From Diplolepis rosae (Eukaryota > Arthropoda > Insecta > Hymenoptera > Diplolepididae), in assembly GCA_030998225.1 (NCBI GenBank), contig JAPYXD010000259.1:2108001-2172000 (forward strand): 64,000 bases of DNA, given 5' to 3'. The translations under genes were made by a program, and so were the position numbers. Under the pieces are notes generated by a model. That model saw only the letters and a program-made list of their open reading frames with translations, searched no databases and was not told the origin of the DNA. Below, in pieces: positions 11,672 to 24,761 of the stretch; within the stretch, counting starts at the first letter, position 1, and every line of letters starts with the position of its first letter.

Positions 11672-11857
11672 TAGATTTCCTACAGATTGGTAAGGACCGT
11701 CACTGGTGGTATAGACATCCCCCCTCCTGTCCCAGTTTTGCGACTTTGAGCTGCTGTAAGATTTTCTTCGTTAGGTCTAGGAGTTGAGGAAGCTACTTGC
11801 AGTAAAGCTGTAAGTCTTGTGATTAATCTGGGACTAGACTAACGTTGCTATTGGGTA

Positions 11858-13640
11858 ATCCCAGAAGTAATTGCCGATTTCACATATAGATGTCTTTGAC
11901 CATCTTTTTGCATGGCTCCTTTCAATGTCATAATTTTTTTCTTCTGGCATTTGTCAGCTGTCACTCTTAGCTTGCTGTACAAAAAAATTGCGCGTAATTT
12001 CGTTTACAGTTGGCAGTTTGGCATCAACTTTAAGATGGAGTGTAAAAACGAGCATTTTCGTCATATTTTTGCTTTCTTATTTCCGTAACGGAAAGAATGC
12101 AACACAGGCTGCTAAAAAGTTACGTGATGTGTATGGTGCGGAAGCCTTAAAAGAAAGACACTGTCGAAAATTAGTTTGATAAATTCCGTCCTGGGGATTT
12201 TTCACTCAAAGATGAACAACGTTCAGGTCGGCCAAGTGAAGTTGATGATGACCAAATCAAAGCCATATTCGAATCAGATCGTCATGTAACTGCGAGAGAT
12301 TGAAGAAATGTTAAAAATACCAAAATCAGCAATCCACCATTATATACAACGTCTTGGACTCGTTAAAAAATTTGACGTTTGGATTCCACTTGAAGTGAAA
12401 GAAATTCATTTAACAAAACGCATCAACGCTTGTGATTTGCACCTTAAACACAATGAATTCGATCCTTTTTTGAAACGTATTATCACTGATCATGAAAAAT
12501 GGATGATAGTCCAAGCGTAAAGAACCACCACAGACAACATCGAAAGCTGAGTTGCATCAAAAAAAGATTATGCTGCCTGATGGGATTGGAAAGGTGTGGT
12601 ATTTTTTGAGCTGCTTCCAAGGAACCAAATGATTAATTCGGATGTCTACTGTCGTCAGCTAAACAAATTGAACGCAGCGGTAAAAGAAAAATGGCCAGAA
12701 TTGAGATAACCAAGTTGACATCACAGGCCATGTGGTAGGGATAGACTGTAAGTTAGGTTGGTCTTGGACGAAAGAAATATATGGGAATCATTGGGAAATT
12801 GATGAAACAAAATTTTCTAGTGTAAAAGTAAGTCATAAATTTATTAATAATTATATTTTTCAAGTGCAAAATTCATTTCCTATTAGTTTGAGTACCTACT
12901 TGTCGCTTGTCATTCTTTTAATTTTTTAATATATAATAAAATGTCATAAATTTGTAGGTTATGATGACCGTTTGTTTTGAAAGATTTGAAGAATGTATCG
13001 ATAAGCATGTTCTCGTTTTCAACACATTCTTCAAATCTTTCAAAACAAACGGTCATCATAACCTACAAATTTATGACATTTTATTTTATATTAAAAAATT
13101 AAAAGAATGACAAGCGACAAGTAGGTACTCAAACTAAGCGGAAATGAATTTTGCAGTTGAAAAATATAATTATTAATAAATTTATGACTTCCTTTTACGC
13201 TAGAAAGTTTTGTTTCACCAATTTCCCAATGATTCCCATATATTTCTTTCGTCCAAGACCAACCTAACTTACAGTCTATCCCTACCACATGGCCTGTGAC
13301 GTCAACTTGGTTATCTCAATTGGTGAATCGTAAAGGTGTGATTTTTCAGCATGACAACCCTACACCACAGTCTTTAGCCACTCCCCAAAAATTATTAAGG
13401 CTTGATTGAGAAGTGATGTTACATCCACCATATATGACCATATAGCCCTAACAGCACATGGTTCAGTTTTCTGCCGATAAAGAGCAGAAGTTCTATGAGC
13501 ATGGAATCATGAATTTACCAGAAAGGTGGCAAAAGGTCATTAAATAACATGGAAAATATATCATTGATTAAAGTTCATTCTGCGTATTTAACAAAATGTG
13601 TTTAATTTGTATGAAGAAATCGGCAATTACTTCTGGGACG
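11858..13640 (+). pseudogene. dead mariner transposon and transposase
   Basis: The TIRs CCCAGAAGTAATTGCCGATT (near 11860) and complement (near 13620) are flanked by TA at 11856 and 13641, as expected for Tc1/mariner. Between them, plus-strand pieces in several frames match a mariner transposase in order: the N-terminal DNA-binding region (FRNGKNATQAAKKLRDVYGA), the linker (DDDQIKAIFESDRHVT), HHYIQRLGLVKKFDVWIP, ACDLHLKHNEFDPFLKR, then after the fold-back RKGVIFQHDN and the C-terminus (HGIMNLPERWQKVIK). The first catalytic region reads TDHEKW where TGDEKW is usual, so the Asp is lost. The YSPDLAPSD region is degraded. Several frameshifts and stops are present. It cannot be functional. A 615-bp element sits inside it. 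Confidence 0.93.
12703..13317. mobile_element. 615-bp near-perfect fold-back inserted in the mariner, AATT duplication
   Basis: Arms of about 290 bp begin GAGATAACCAAGTTGAC and meet at a loop of about 27 bases near 13014. AATT flanks both sides (12699-12702 and 13318-13321). Joining the flanks through one AATT restores the mariner frame (Pro-Glu-Leu then Val-Asn-Arg-Lys-Gly). The arms differ at only a handful of positions. Confidence 0.92.
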
Positions 13641-13830
13641 TACAACCCAATATCTGCTTTTGATTCCCTACAGATTCTTCAGAACCGCTACTAATGGGAT
13701 AGACATCTCCCTTTTTTCCCAGTTTTGCGACTTTAAGCTGCTGTAAGACTACCTTGGTTGGGTATGTGACTTCTGGCAGATACTTGCAGGAAAACTACAA
13801 GTCTGGAGATTAAGGAGGGACCATTTTTTT

Positions 13831-14130
13831 TTATTGCTTCAAAAATTCATTTGCTATTTCAAGAATATATCCCCCAATTTCGAATCATTTATTATTTTTT
13901 TGCGATGTTTAGGTTCATTCGAAGCGGAAGGACTTACTTTTTACCAATTTTTTCTTTCTTCAATTTTTACCAATTTCTTTCTTCATTTATTTGGAGGACG
14001 CCTTCCGACCAGGCTTGTCTACTCGATGTATAAGTCTATGGAATTATTTTCCCAACTGCAAAATGGAATCTTGATAATACCCTTTTCCTAGTTTTAACAT
14101 AGTGTAAATTTACAAATTTTAGTTTAATCG
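13831..14130. other. AT-rich spacer, nothing recognised
   Basis: It contains a polypyrimidine-rich stretch but no feature I can name. Confidence 0.45.
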
Positions 14131-14240
14131 CAAAATTTTATATGGATAATATAAGATTTGATAAAAACTTGATAAAAATTCAAAAAGTGATTTTCACTAT
14201 AAAACCAATGCATTCTCATATGATGAGAATGCGAAAATAT
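14131..14240 (-). mobile_element. end fragment of the CATTCTCATCAT element family
   Basis: In reverse complement it reads CATTCTCATCATATGAGAA, then TTGGTTTTAT, a diverged copy of the left ends at 24985, 30318, 47231, 52905 and 59728. A matching GTGATGAGAATGT lies at 15184-15197, so 14131-15205 may be one old, interrupted element. Confidence 0.6.
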
Positions 14241-14336
14241 ACATGTTGTAATTAATGTTTCATACTAATAATGTTGACGTCATCAATAACAAAAATTTTA
14301 TGATAATGCTGAGCCATTTGCCTGAGTTTCTACAAC

Positions 14337-14516
14337 TTACTCTCTAAGTCTGAATCATTCAAATTTTCACAGATTAAATCAGTGATTTGCCTTTTCACTG
14401 ATTCACCAGTGAAAAATAATGTATTGCATTATTTTTCACTGGTGAATCAGTTAATTTTTACTGAATCAATCAGTGGAATTTGACTGATTCATATTTAGAT
14501 AGTAGAGGTAAAAGGC
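14337..14516. mobile_element. small TIR element (CTCTCTAAATCTGAATCAG family)
   Basis: The left end CTCTCTAAGTCTGAATCATT pairs with the right end TGATTCATATTTAGATAGTA. The centre is a palindrome around ACTGGTGAATCAGT, made of repeated TCAGTGAAA units. A TA at each end suggests TA duplication. Relatives are at 30005-30229 and 37853-38464. Confidence 0.75.
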
Positions 14517-14632
14517 ATCGATTTGTCGAAAAATATAGTAACGTAACATATGCCTTTAATAGTTTTAAGGTTATACAAAATTATATACAATAGACACAGA
14601 AAAAATCTATAGTAGATAAAATACAGTTGTAC

Positions 14633-15025
14633 AATAATTAGTTCTAAAATTAAAGGTTTCAAGTTTACTTTGATTTTGTACATTTTTTATTCACATTTTT
14701 GGCATTTAGGGTTGAAAACTACAAACCTCCCCGCGAGATATGGGGATGAAAATTTTTTCCTGAGTAATTGGCACTAAATGCTACAATATCCAGTTCTAAA
14801 ATTTTAGGTATCGAGCATAGTTTGATTTTCTAAATTTTTTATTCACATTTTTGGACATTTGGGGTTGAAAACGACAAATATCCCCACGAGGTATGGGGAT
14901 TAAATTTTTTTCCTATGTAATTGGCACTAAATGCTACAATCTCCAGTTCTAAAATTTTATGTATCGAGCATAGTTTGATTTTCCAAATTTTGTATTCACA
15001 TGTTTAGGCATTTGGGGTTTTTACT
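14633..15025. repeat. 152-bp tandem repeat, about 2.5 copies
   Basis: GTTCTAAAAT occurs at 14641, 14793 and 14945, with matching sequence between (TTTATTCACATTTTTGG, TATGGGGAT, GGCACTAAATGCTACAAT). Confidence 0.9.
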
Positions 15026-15205
15026 TCATTTACCTAATTTTTTTCATTTTGATCAAATTGAAAAATGTTATTGGGATAATTTGTGGATATTTTTGTGCTC
15101 TATCAGAAATGGATATTAAAAAAAAATTTAATAGATCAAAAATGTCATAATTTTTGGAAGTTTGTACAGATATCTTTTCATACGTGATGAGAATGTAAAA
15201 AAGTT

Positions 15206-17014
15206 TCCTTCTTGAGTTAAAAATTAAAACTCAATAGATTTTTTACTTTTGAACCAGTTTTCAAAACTATTCATTCGTACTTCCAAACAAAAGATCTAGA
15301 AGAACTGTCACAGAACTTTCGTAAATCTCGTATCATCTTTGAAAAATTGGTAAAAATGACAAAATAAAAATCACAGGTATAATTTTTATCAATTTAAAAC
15401 GTGCGCTTTAGGTTTCTCTGAAAATCAAGATGTTTGATTTTAACATGACATTTCAATAAATAATTACCTTCAGAATAAGTAGCAATCAATGATCCAAATA
15501 TTAGTATAAGCCACCACCCCATTGCATAAGCGGAACAAATATTACTGACCATATTCAAGAATAGTTTTTAGAAAACAGAAGTTTTCATGATATTGTATAG
15601 AAAATTGTGTCACTGAAAAAGAGCACACATTAGAATCCCGATAAGCATAGTATTACTTTTTTTTCATGATAAACGCATCAAAAAAATGAATCCAGCATGA
15701 TAAGTGAATTCAGACTATGTAAATTTACAATAAAAAGTGCAGTTTCATCAAAAAACAAATTTTCTACATCATGAAAAAGGAGATCATAGATTTTTAACAA
15801 ATTGTTTTGGACTATCGTTAATTTTGAGTTTCTCGGTAAAAATTACGAACCCTCTTTTTTATATTTTCAAACAAATTTTTTTTCTGCAACGTACATTCGA
15901 GAAAAAATTTTGTCATAGAAAAGACATTGTGTAGCAGGATTATTTAAATTGGATGCTGTGATGGTATCTTCATTAAAGAGATTGAAGTATAAAAATTACA
16001 TTTTCATGAATTTTCATAGAAATAGCCTGGTAAATTTTTCCGAAAAATAACAAAAATGAATCTTTATATCAGCTTCTACTTTTTTTATTGATCAATATAT
16101 GTATATGAGTATAATATTTATCATGTACTGCGGAATGTAAATGAAGACAGTATTATTGATAATCAAAGTTATCTTTAAAACTCTATATTTTATAATTAGT
16201 TTACAAATGGTTGCTAATCAATAGCGAGAGTTACATTTTTGACAATATATTATAAATATTTCCAACTATAAGGAGACTAAATTAATTTTTCTATTTTACA
16301 TCGGCAAATGTATTGCTAAAAATGTATTAAAAAATATTTTCTACTTATTAAAAAAATAATTGTATTATATAATGCGCATTTCAAAAGATAAAATAGTTCA
16401 ATAATATCAATAACAATTTCTATAGTACTTTTTACACGCATATAATACGTTTCAAGATATAAATTATTACATACGCTTCAATATAAATTGTTTACAACAA
16501 GTCAGTTGCTTTTTCTGAGAAGTTATTCGCAAATTCAGTTCAAATTGAAAAGACTAAAGCTATCACGAAAAAAGAATAAAAATGACTAAATTCGATAAAT
16601 TTAAAAGTATTTAGCATCTACTTTGGGATGGAATTATTTTCTTTAATTAATAGTCTTCTCAGACTCGAGATTTCAATTACCTTCAATCTATAAAATTGTT
16701 TAGTTTCACCTTTCAACAATTTGATTCTTTTAAAAATTTTCTAGCGTAAAAATCTACAATTTAGCTCTTTCTAATCAAAAGTTTTCTTGTATAGAAAATA
16801 CAATGTACAAAATTAAATGTAAAGATAATTAAATCAAAAAATATACGTTTCACACTGCCTGCAGTGACTTTACAAAAATATAGCGTGTTGGGTAAAGGTA
16901 AATGTAGTTTAGAAGACTGGAGTATTCATAGAAATAGAGAATGATCTTCTTGTTGAAACTTGATCACTTAATGTGTTTTTCCTAAGGCAGTAATATTCTC
17001 GAATAATCAAAGAA
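15206..17014. other. 3' flank of the aminotransferase gene, no other gene seen
   Basis: AT-rich. The gene's 3' untranslated region must lie in its upper part (minus strand). A minus-strand AATAAA occurs near 16083-16088, but I cannot say it is the one used. No repeat family was recognised. Confidence 0.45.
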
Positions 17015-19293
<2,279 letters not shown>

Positions 19294-21329
19294 TTTTCAC
19301 GTTTTAAGAGAAAAGTAACCACCTCGTGATTGAAAATAATATCGACAAATATTGGTACAAGTCAGCAGGTCGTTGGTCGGCACCGTCGGCACTTTGACTT
19401 TAGATGACAAGGAAGTCACTTAAATCTTTGCGCATGCGTATATTTAACCTCTAATTTCTGATAAACAAGGGGAGGAACTGAAAAAAAGGTTATCGCTGAA
19501 GTTACATAATAACGAGACTTGTTTGTCTGACTTTTATCCTGTACTCTCTATTTTTATCTTATTCATTCTACTTCTTTTGAATACATATGAAAATACCAAC
19601 GATTGTAGCCACCTGATGTTAGAATCGTTTGAATTGTTGTGGTTGGAATTTTATTTATAGATAGTCAGCCAATTGAATTTACCGCGCTTACATGCAATGG
19701 TGGCGTTTATGCTCAATTTAAAAACAAACTAAGCCAGAAACAACTTTATTATTTAATTAATTAGCAACGGTCAGATAAAAAGTATTTGTAAATCATCTTT
19801 TGGTGAAAAATTTCTCTACTGAGTTATTTTAAATAATGAGATTTTTATTCCTACATCCATGAGTTTGGCTCATTGGCAGGCCATTGGTCGGCCATATTGA
19901 ATGTTGGAATACAGACTACGCTAATCAAATTTCGAGCGTAATCAATAATAATGTAATGTAATGTTAATGTTTATAAATGGCGTAAATTGTTACAAAAAAT
20001 TGTTTATACATGTGATTTTAATTTGAACAAAATGTAGAGAAGTTTTTAAATTTTTTTTTTCTAATTCTTTATATGAAATGATGATGGTCGTGATGTCGAA
20101 AAACTAACTTCCTTTCTAACCTATCTGTTTAATTTTCGCGTTTATTTGTTTTTGTTCAAGATGTACTGAGTGTTATTTCAAACTAATAAAATAGAATAAC
20201 AAAATTTGCTAGCTAGAACGGGCTAATTAATATCGATGAATGAAGTAAATACAAAAACCTATTAATCATATAAGGTAAGTCGACTGGCACAAGTTGCAAG
20301 ATTTTTTCATTTTCATTTTTCATTTTCTTTTGTTTATTTTTCGCTTTAAATTTTTGGACTCCTAGTTGTTCGACAAAACGAATTTTAAAGGGAGTAGAAT
20401 AGTTGAACAGAGAAAAAAACTTGAATTATCAAAATTTTAAATAAAAATTCTAATTCCAGTTTGCTTGTTAAATTTTTATTATTCATTCGGTAAAATTTGC
20501 ACTTAAAATAATAATAAACTGCTTTTAAATACATTTCACTATTCAATGCAAAATTCTGTTTAGATTAAAAACAAAGTGAGTTGAAAAATTGAGGAAATTT
20601 AAAAGTTTTAAAAATTAACGTGTTTAATTTAATTTATGTACCGTCAAAGTGTCAAGATCTCTTTTATCGACGTCGGTGTTCAACTTATAGAACTACCTTT
20701 TCGTTCCTGCAAGAACTCATAGATGGCTCTAACTTTCCAAAAACATGATATACGTTCATAAAAAACACAGAAATATATAAATTCTCATTCTTGTTTATCC
20801 CTATTTATACAGATTCATATTTTATAACCTTTGAAGTATTAATATGCACGTGTATATTTCAACATTTCTTTTTGAAGCGTTACTACCCATTTTTCAACCT
20901 CCATATAAAAAATTCCATCGTTCGACATAATGCGATAATTAATCAGCTAAACAAGTTATTTGATTTAAATTAGCATATGGAAGTAACAAGCCGAGGTGGA
21001 AAATAAATTGCAATACAAACACAAGATTACAGAATCAGATTCTTCAGTACTGAATCCACTTTCAATGTTTATCTATAATCCACGTTTAATCATCATAAAT
21101 CCGAAACTTTCAACTTTTCTAGCTAAGTTTAAACTCTGATGTCAATAAATGAATTATAATTTATGTCAAAGACTAAACAGTTCAGGATAAGAATTTATTT
21201 TTCCAGTTCTCATTAAGATCCTAAATTATGGAAGTTTAAGAACAAAAAATAATATCTAATGACCAATTATAAAATAAATCTCTAACATCTTATTTGAATT
21301 GTTGCAGGTGGTTTGAAAATTTAAGAGGA
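19294..21329. other. 5' flank of the aminotransferase gene and intergenic DNA
   Basis: It must contain the promoter and 5' untranslated region at its lower end (minus strand), but no TATA or initiator could be assigned. The rest is AT-rich without recognised genes or repeats. Confidence 0.45.
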
Positions 21330-21830
21330 AAGTTATAGAGCCTCAAGAGCGAGGAATGGGTTCCGCCCCTGTCTGCTTTCGTAATAAATAAACCCTGCGG
21401 ATGAGTTTGAACTCTGGAGATGGGGACTTTCACCAATGGAAATGATTGGAATGGGTACACCAGGGTGTAGTTATACCCCGTTACGAGCACGCATGGTAAG
21501 TACCTCCACTGGTTGATACGATAAGGCTCGACCCGAATCGTACCAGGACGATGGTGCAAGGCTGGTTTCGTGGATCTCTTCATGAAAGGCACGTCGTAAG
21601 ACTCGCACACGATTTGTCGGGGTACGGGGTGTGACGGGGACGGCGAGCATCGTAAAGGCAATGCACTGTAAGGAGCTCACGACGACTATACTCTTCCTCC
21701 CCACCTCACCCTTTCTCGTTCTCTCTATCCCTTTCAGAGTTTCACTACCTCCCTGACATCGACTTTAAAGTCTCTTGACTCCTCTCTCCTATCGTGGAAA
21801 AATGTAAAGACCCTTGAATCTTGACTAAGC
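21330..21830. other. GC-richer island with splice-like signals, unidentified
   Basis: This is a block near 50% GC in DNA of about 30% GC. On the plus strand a TTGTTGCAG precedes it (near 21298-21306), and CATGGTAAGTACC lies at about 21491. On the minus strand two overlapping frames of 77 and 123 codons are open, but neither resembles a protein I know. It could be a non-coding or untranslated exon, a promoter-type island, or an old insertion. Confidence 0.4.
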
Positions 21831-22599
21831 TTCTAGGTTTAAGGACCAAGGACTTTTGGAATTCAACCCCCGCCTTTGCCTTTAAATTCATGAGTGCTCT
21901 TTATCGTATCTTTAGTGCCTTTAGGTTTTTAACCTTAGGTTTGAAACCGTTTCAAATATTTTGAGAGAATTTATTTTACGAGCGACGATAAACAGGGTGG
22001 CCACTGGACCGAGAAATGGCTGAGAATTTTTCAAGTTTTTAATTCTAAATACTTTCAATGGTTTACAATTTTTTTATGTTGAGTAATTGAGTTTTTTCAT
22101 ATTTTGTACACTTTATTTTTAGAATGTGGTCTATTTTTCTTCAAAGTTCAAATTACCTTTAGATGTTTGATATCAAAAAGAAAGTTTCTAAACAAATTTG
22201 CAATCCATGTTGCAAAGAAATTAGTTCCTTTCTTTTTGCCTATGTTTTTACAAAACTTATTCTTTAAATTTACTTTTACTATATCTCCTTGGTTGATATT
22301 ACTTTTAAAATTTCTTTAAAGTTTGTTGCACAATCAAAAATATTTTGGAATAATTTATCAGTTTATGTCAATTCCTTATATGAAAATAATTTATCGAACT
22401 TTCCCTTTTTGCATTTAAAAAAAAAAATCACTGATAAAGGCCCGTATCAAGTGAAAACTTCCACGTATATCAAGTTAGCACTACAATTTTGAAATTTTAA
22501 GTTTCACTGTTGGATCAATTGTAGCTTTTTTATTGCAAATTGATTGTACAGTGCGAAAATTTGTGTTGATTACATAATTTGCTGGATTTAATCTAAAAA
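21831..22599. other. AT-rich intergenic DNA
   Basis: Nothing recognised. Confidence 0.45.
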
Positions 22600-22710
22600 T
22601 GTCTGAATCAATCGACATTTTGTTGAATCATCAAAAATTTGTTCAAATTAACGTAACATTTCTGTATATCCAAAAAAAACATTAATTTGAATCAAATTTT
22701 TTTCTGAGTG
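22600..22710. mobile_element. fragment of a CACTCAGAAAAA-type element
   Basis: It ends in TTTGAATCAAATTTTTTTCT and GAGTG, the right end of that family. TTGAATCA motifs precede it. The left end is not clear. Confidence 0.5.
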
Positions 22711-22944
22711 AATAGTTACAAGTTTTAGGAAAAATTTCCTGAATATAACAAATCATAAAATGATATAACTTTGATTCTGCGGTAGAGTAAGAGACTAAAT
22801 GTTTCGATGAAAGGTAATGCAATTCAGAAAAAACAGAATGATCATCCTTGCATGATTCCCTTTTCTTAATTTCAATTATGTTTTTCATTCCTCGTGACTA
22901 CGTATGAAAATGCAATATAATTTAAAATTCACTGTACAATTTTT

Positions 22945-23065
22945 TAATCGGCGAGGGCGCAGGAAGTGAGAGGCCAAATGGAAAAGAGTCGGAAATCATG
23001 ACATCCGGAATAGAAGGGGCTACGACCCTGCCCACATTTCCTGCCACTCTCGACCCTTTTCTTTG
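22945..23065. other. small GC-richer island
   Basis: Runs from CGGCGAGGGCGCAGG to CCACTCTCGACCC in AT-rich surroundings. No open frame or repeat match was recognised. A second small island is at 23365-23460 (GAGAGCGTAACGCGTCGGC). Confidence 0.35.
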
Positions 23066-23588
23066 CTCAAGCGATTCCTTTCGTTAAAAAAAGATGAACA
23101 AGATGGTCAGTACTATTCTCCCTTATTACTTCTTCATTGTGGTTGGTATGTTATCATGCGATTTAATGGTGAATCCTTGCATGCATATCTTAAAGTTAAA
23201 TCTAGGGCAGGTGCCCTTGAAAAAATCAAACGTTATTTTAATATTCTTAAGTTATCAAGGGTTCAATCAAATTACTCTAATTTTTCATAAATTAAGAAAA
23301 GGACAACTTCAAATTTTAACTTTCTTCACTTTTGTCTAGAATTTCCAATCTGAATCTGGATCAACGAAGTCAGGGAGAGAAAATGAGAGCGTAACGCGTC
23401 GGCTGCTTGCTTTCACACAATTACTTACACACGTGCGTATGGGGTTACTTTGATTTTGCACAGGTGCCAGTATGTAATATCAGTTCGATTGTTCCATCGA
23501 GTTATTTCATTTACTCCAAGAGTGTCCTGTTTCATAGAATCAAGCTTCAACTGTAAAGAGGTTTTTCATTAATTTTTAATACGAGATA

Positions 23589-23725
23589 CACTCAGAAAAA
23601 GATTTAGCTGAATCGACAAAATTTGTGTTGGTTCTAATAAAGTATTTTGTTGTTATACGGAGGGAAAAATATTTTTTGATTCAAGAAAATGATTCCATTG
23701 ACTCATCAAAAATCCTTGGAATAAA
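23589..23725. mobile_element. fragment of a CACTCAGAAAAA-type element (left end)
   Basis: It begins CACTCAGAAAAAGATTTAGC, followed by TTGATTCAAG-like motifs. The right end was not found. Confidence 0.5.
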
Positions 23726-24365
23726 ATTGTGTATTAAGCATCATACCTAAAACTCAATTAAAATAACTCTGAATTTAAATTTTTTTAAATTCGACAGATT
23801 TGGAATCTGTCAATTCTTTATTTGGATTTGGGGAGAAGTTAAAAAAAAGTTACGAATTGCTAAATATTGCGATACTTGTATCTTAAAATTCTAAAAACTG
23901 TAATAGAATAATTTTTACGTAATTTTGAATAATTTCTAAACATTTCTAACGTTCTTCAATGTTCTCCCCTGCTAAATTTTGCAAAGTAGTAGCAATTTTC
24001 TGTGTTTTTTTGGTCAAAGTAATTAGAATTTGAGTATTCGTCTTTTCTGGTTGAATACCTTAGAATTATATTCCTTAAAAAAATTCTTTTAATTTTGTTC
24101 GAAGCTTTTTGATTTTAGGATCTAGAAGATTTGAAATACGAAACTACCTCATTTGGAAGCCTTCACCTTGAAACATTTTTAAGGGAACCAGTAGACCGCT
24201 CATTATGATCAGGAAGAGCTAAAATTAAGAAAGTTATTGCATAATGGGAGAAATACAAACATAATTAATATGAATAAGGAAGCCACAAAGTTTTGAACGA
24301 GGTGAGCAACACCTGTTGACATGCGAACGTCTGCAATCCCAATCATTAGCAGTTGAATGGAAGTG
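23726..24365. other. AT-rich spacer
   Basis: Nothing recognised. Confidence 0.4.
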
Positions 24366-24610
24366 TTAAAAAAAATTATCTTCGGTCCTCGTGGTAGTTC
24401 CGTTGTAGTTCGACGTCTCGACTCTTGGTTCTTGCTTGCCCGATCCTCTCGTCACGTGCGTGCATGCGTGCGTATACCGTGTGGATTGCTTTATACGAGG
24501 TCGTTGAACGAGCAGGGGGTACCGACTACGATGGCAACGACTCAGCCAACCCACTTGTGTCGACCCCAAGAATAAGAATCGCTTCTACAGTACCTCATAA
24601 TAATTATTAT
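24366..24610. other. GC-richer island, unidentified
   Basis: About 240 bp with CGTGCGTGCATGCGTGCG in the middle. Short frames are open on both strands, with no recognisable product. Confidence 0.35.
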
Positions 24611-24761
24611 CCAAGGGTGAAATAAACTTAGACCCACAAAGACAATTTATTCGCCAGGATGCTCAAGCTCCATTCAATTCCTCTTCAGTAATTACCCTCC
24701 AAGAAATAAGAGCTATTAATTTCTTAAACTGTTTCAATGAGGTCATTTGCACTGTGGTCAA

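Larger units (their letters stand above)
10441..13830. repeat. about 200-bp satellite, three monomers split by two transposons
   Basis: Three copies of a monomer containing CCCAGTTTTGCGACTTTGAG and CTGCTGTAAGA lie at about 10441-10610, 11674-11857 and 13643-13830. The first gap is exactly a TIR element (10611-11671). The second is exactly a mariner (11858-13640). Removing both leaves a continuous head-to-tail array with a period of about 200 bp (CCTACAGATT at 11681 to CCTACAGATT at 13668, less the mariner). Confidence 0.85.

Noticed and set aside
12732..13288. Two 65-codon frames of nearly the same sequence on opposite strands
   Set aside because: They are the two arms of the 615-bp fold-back.
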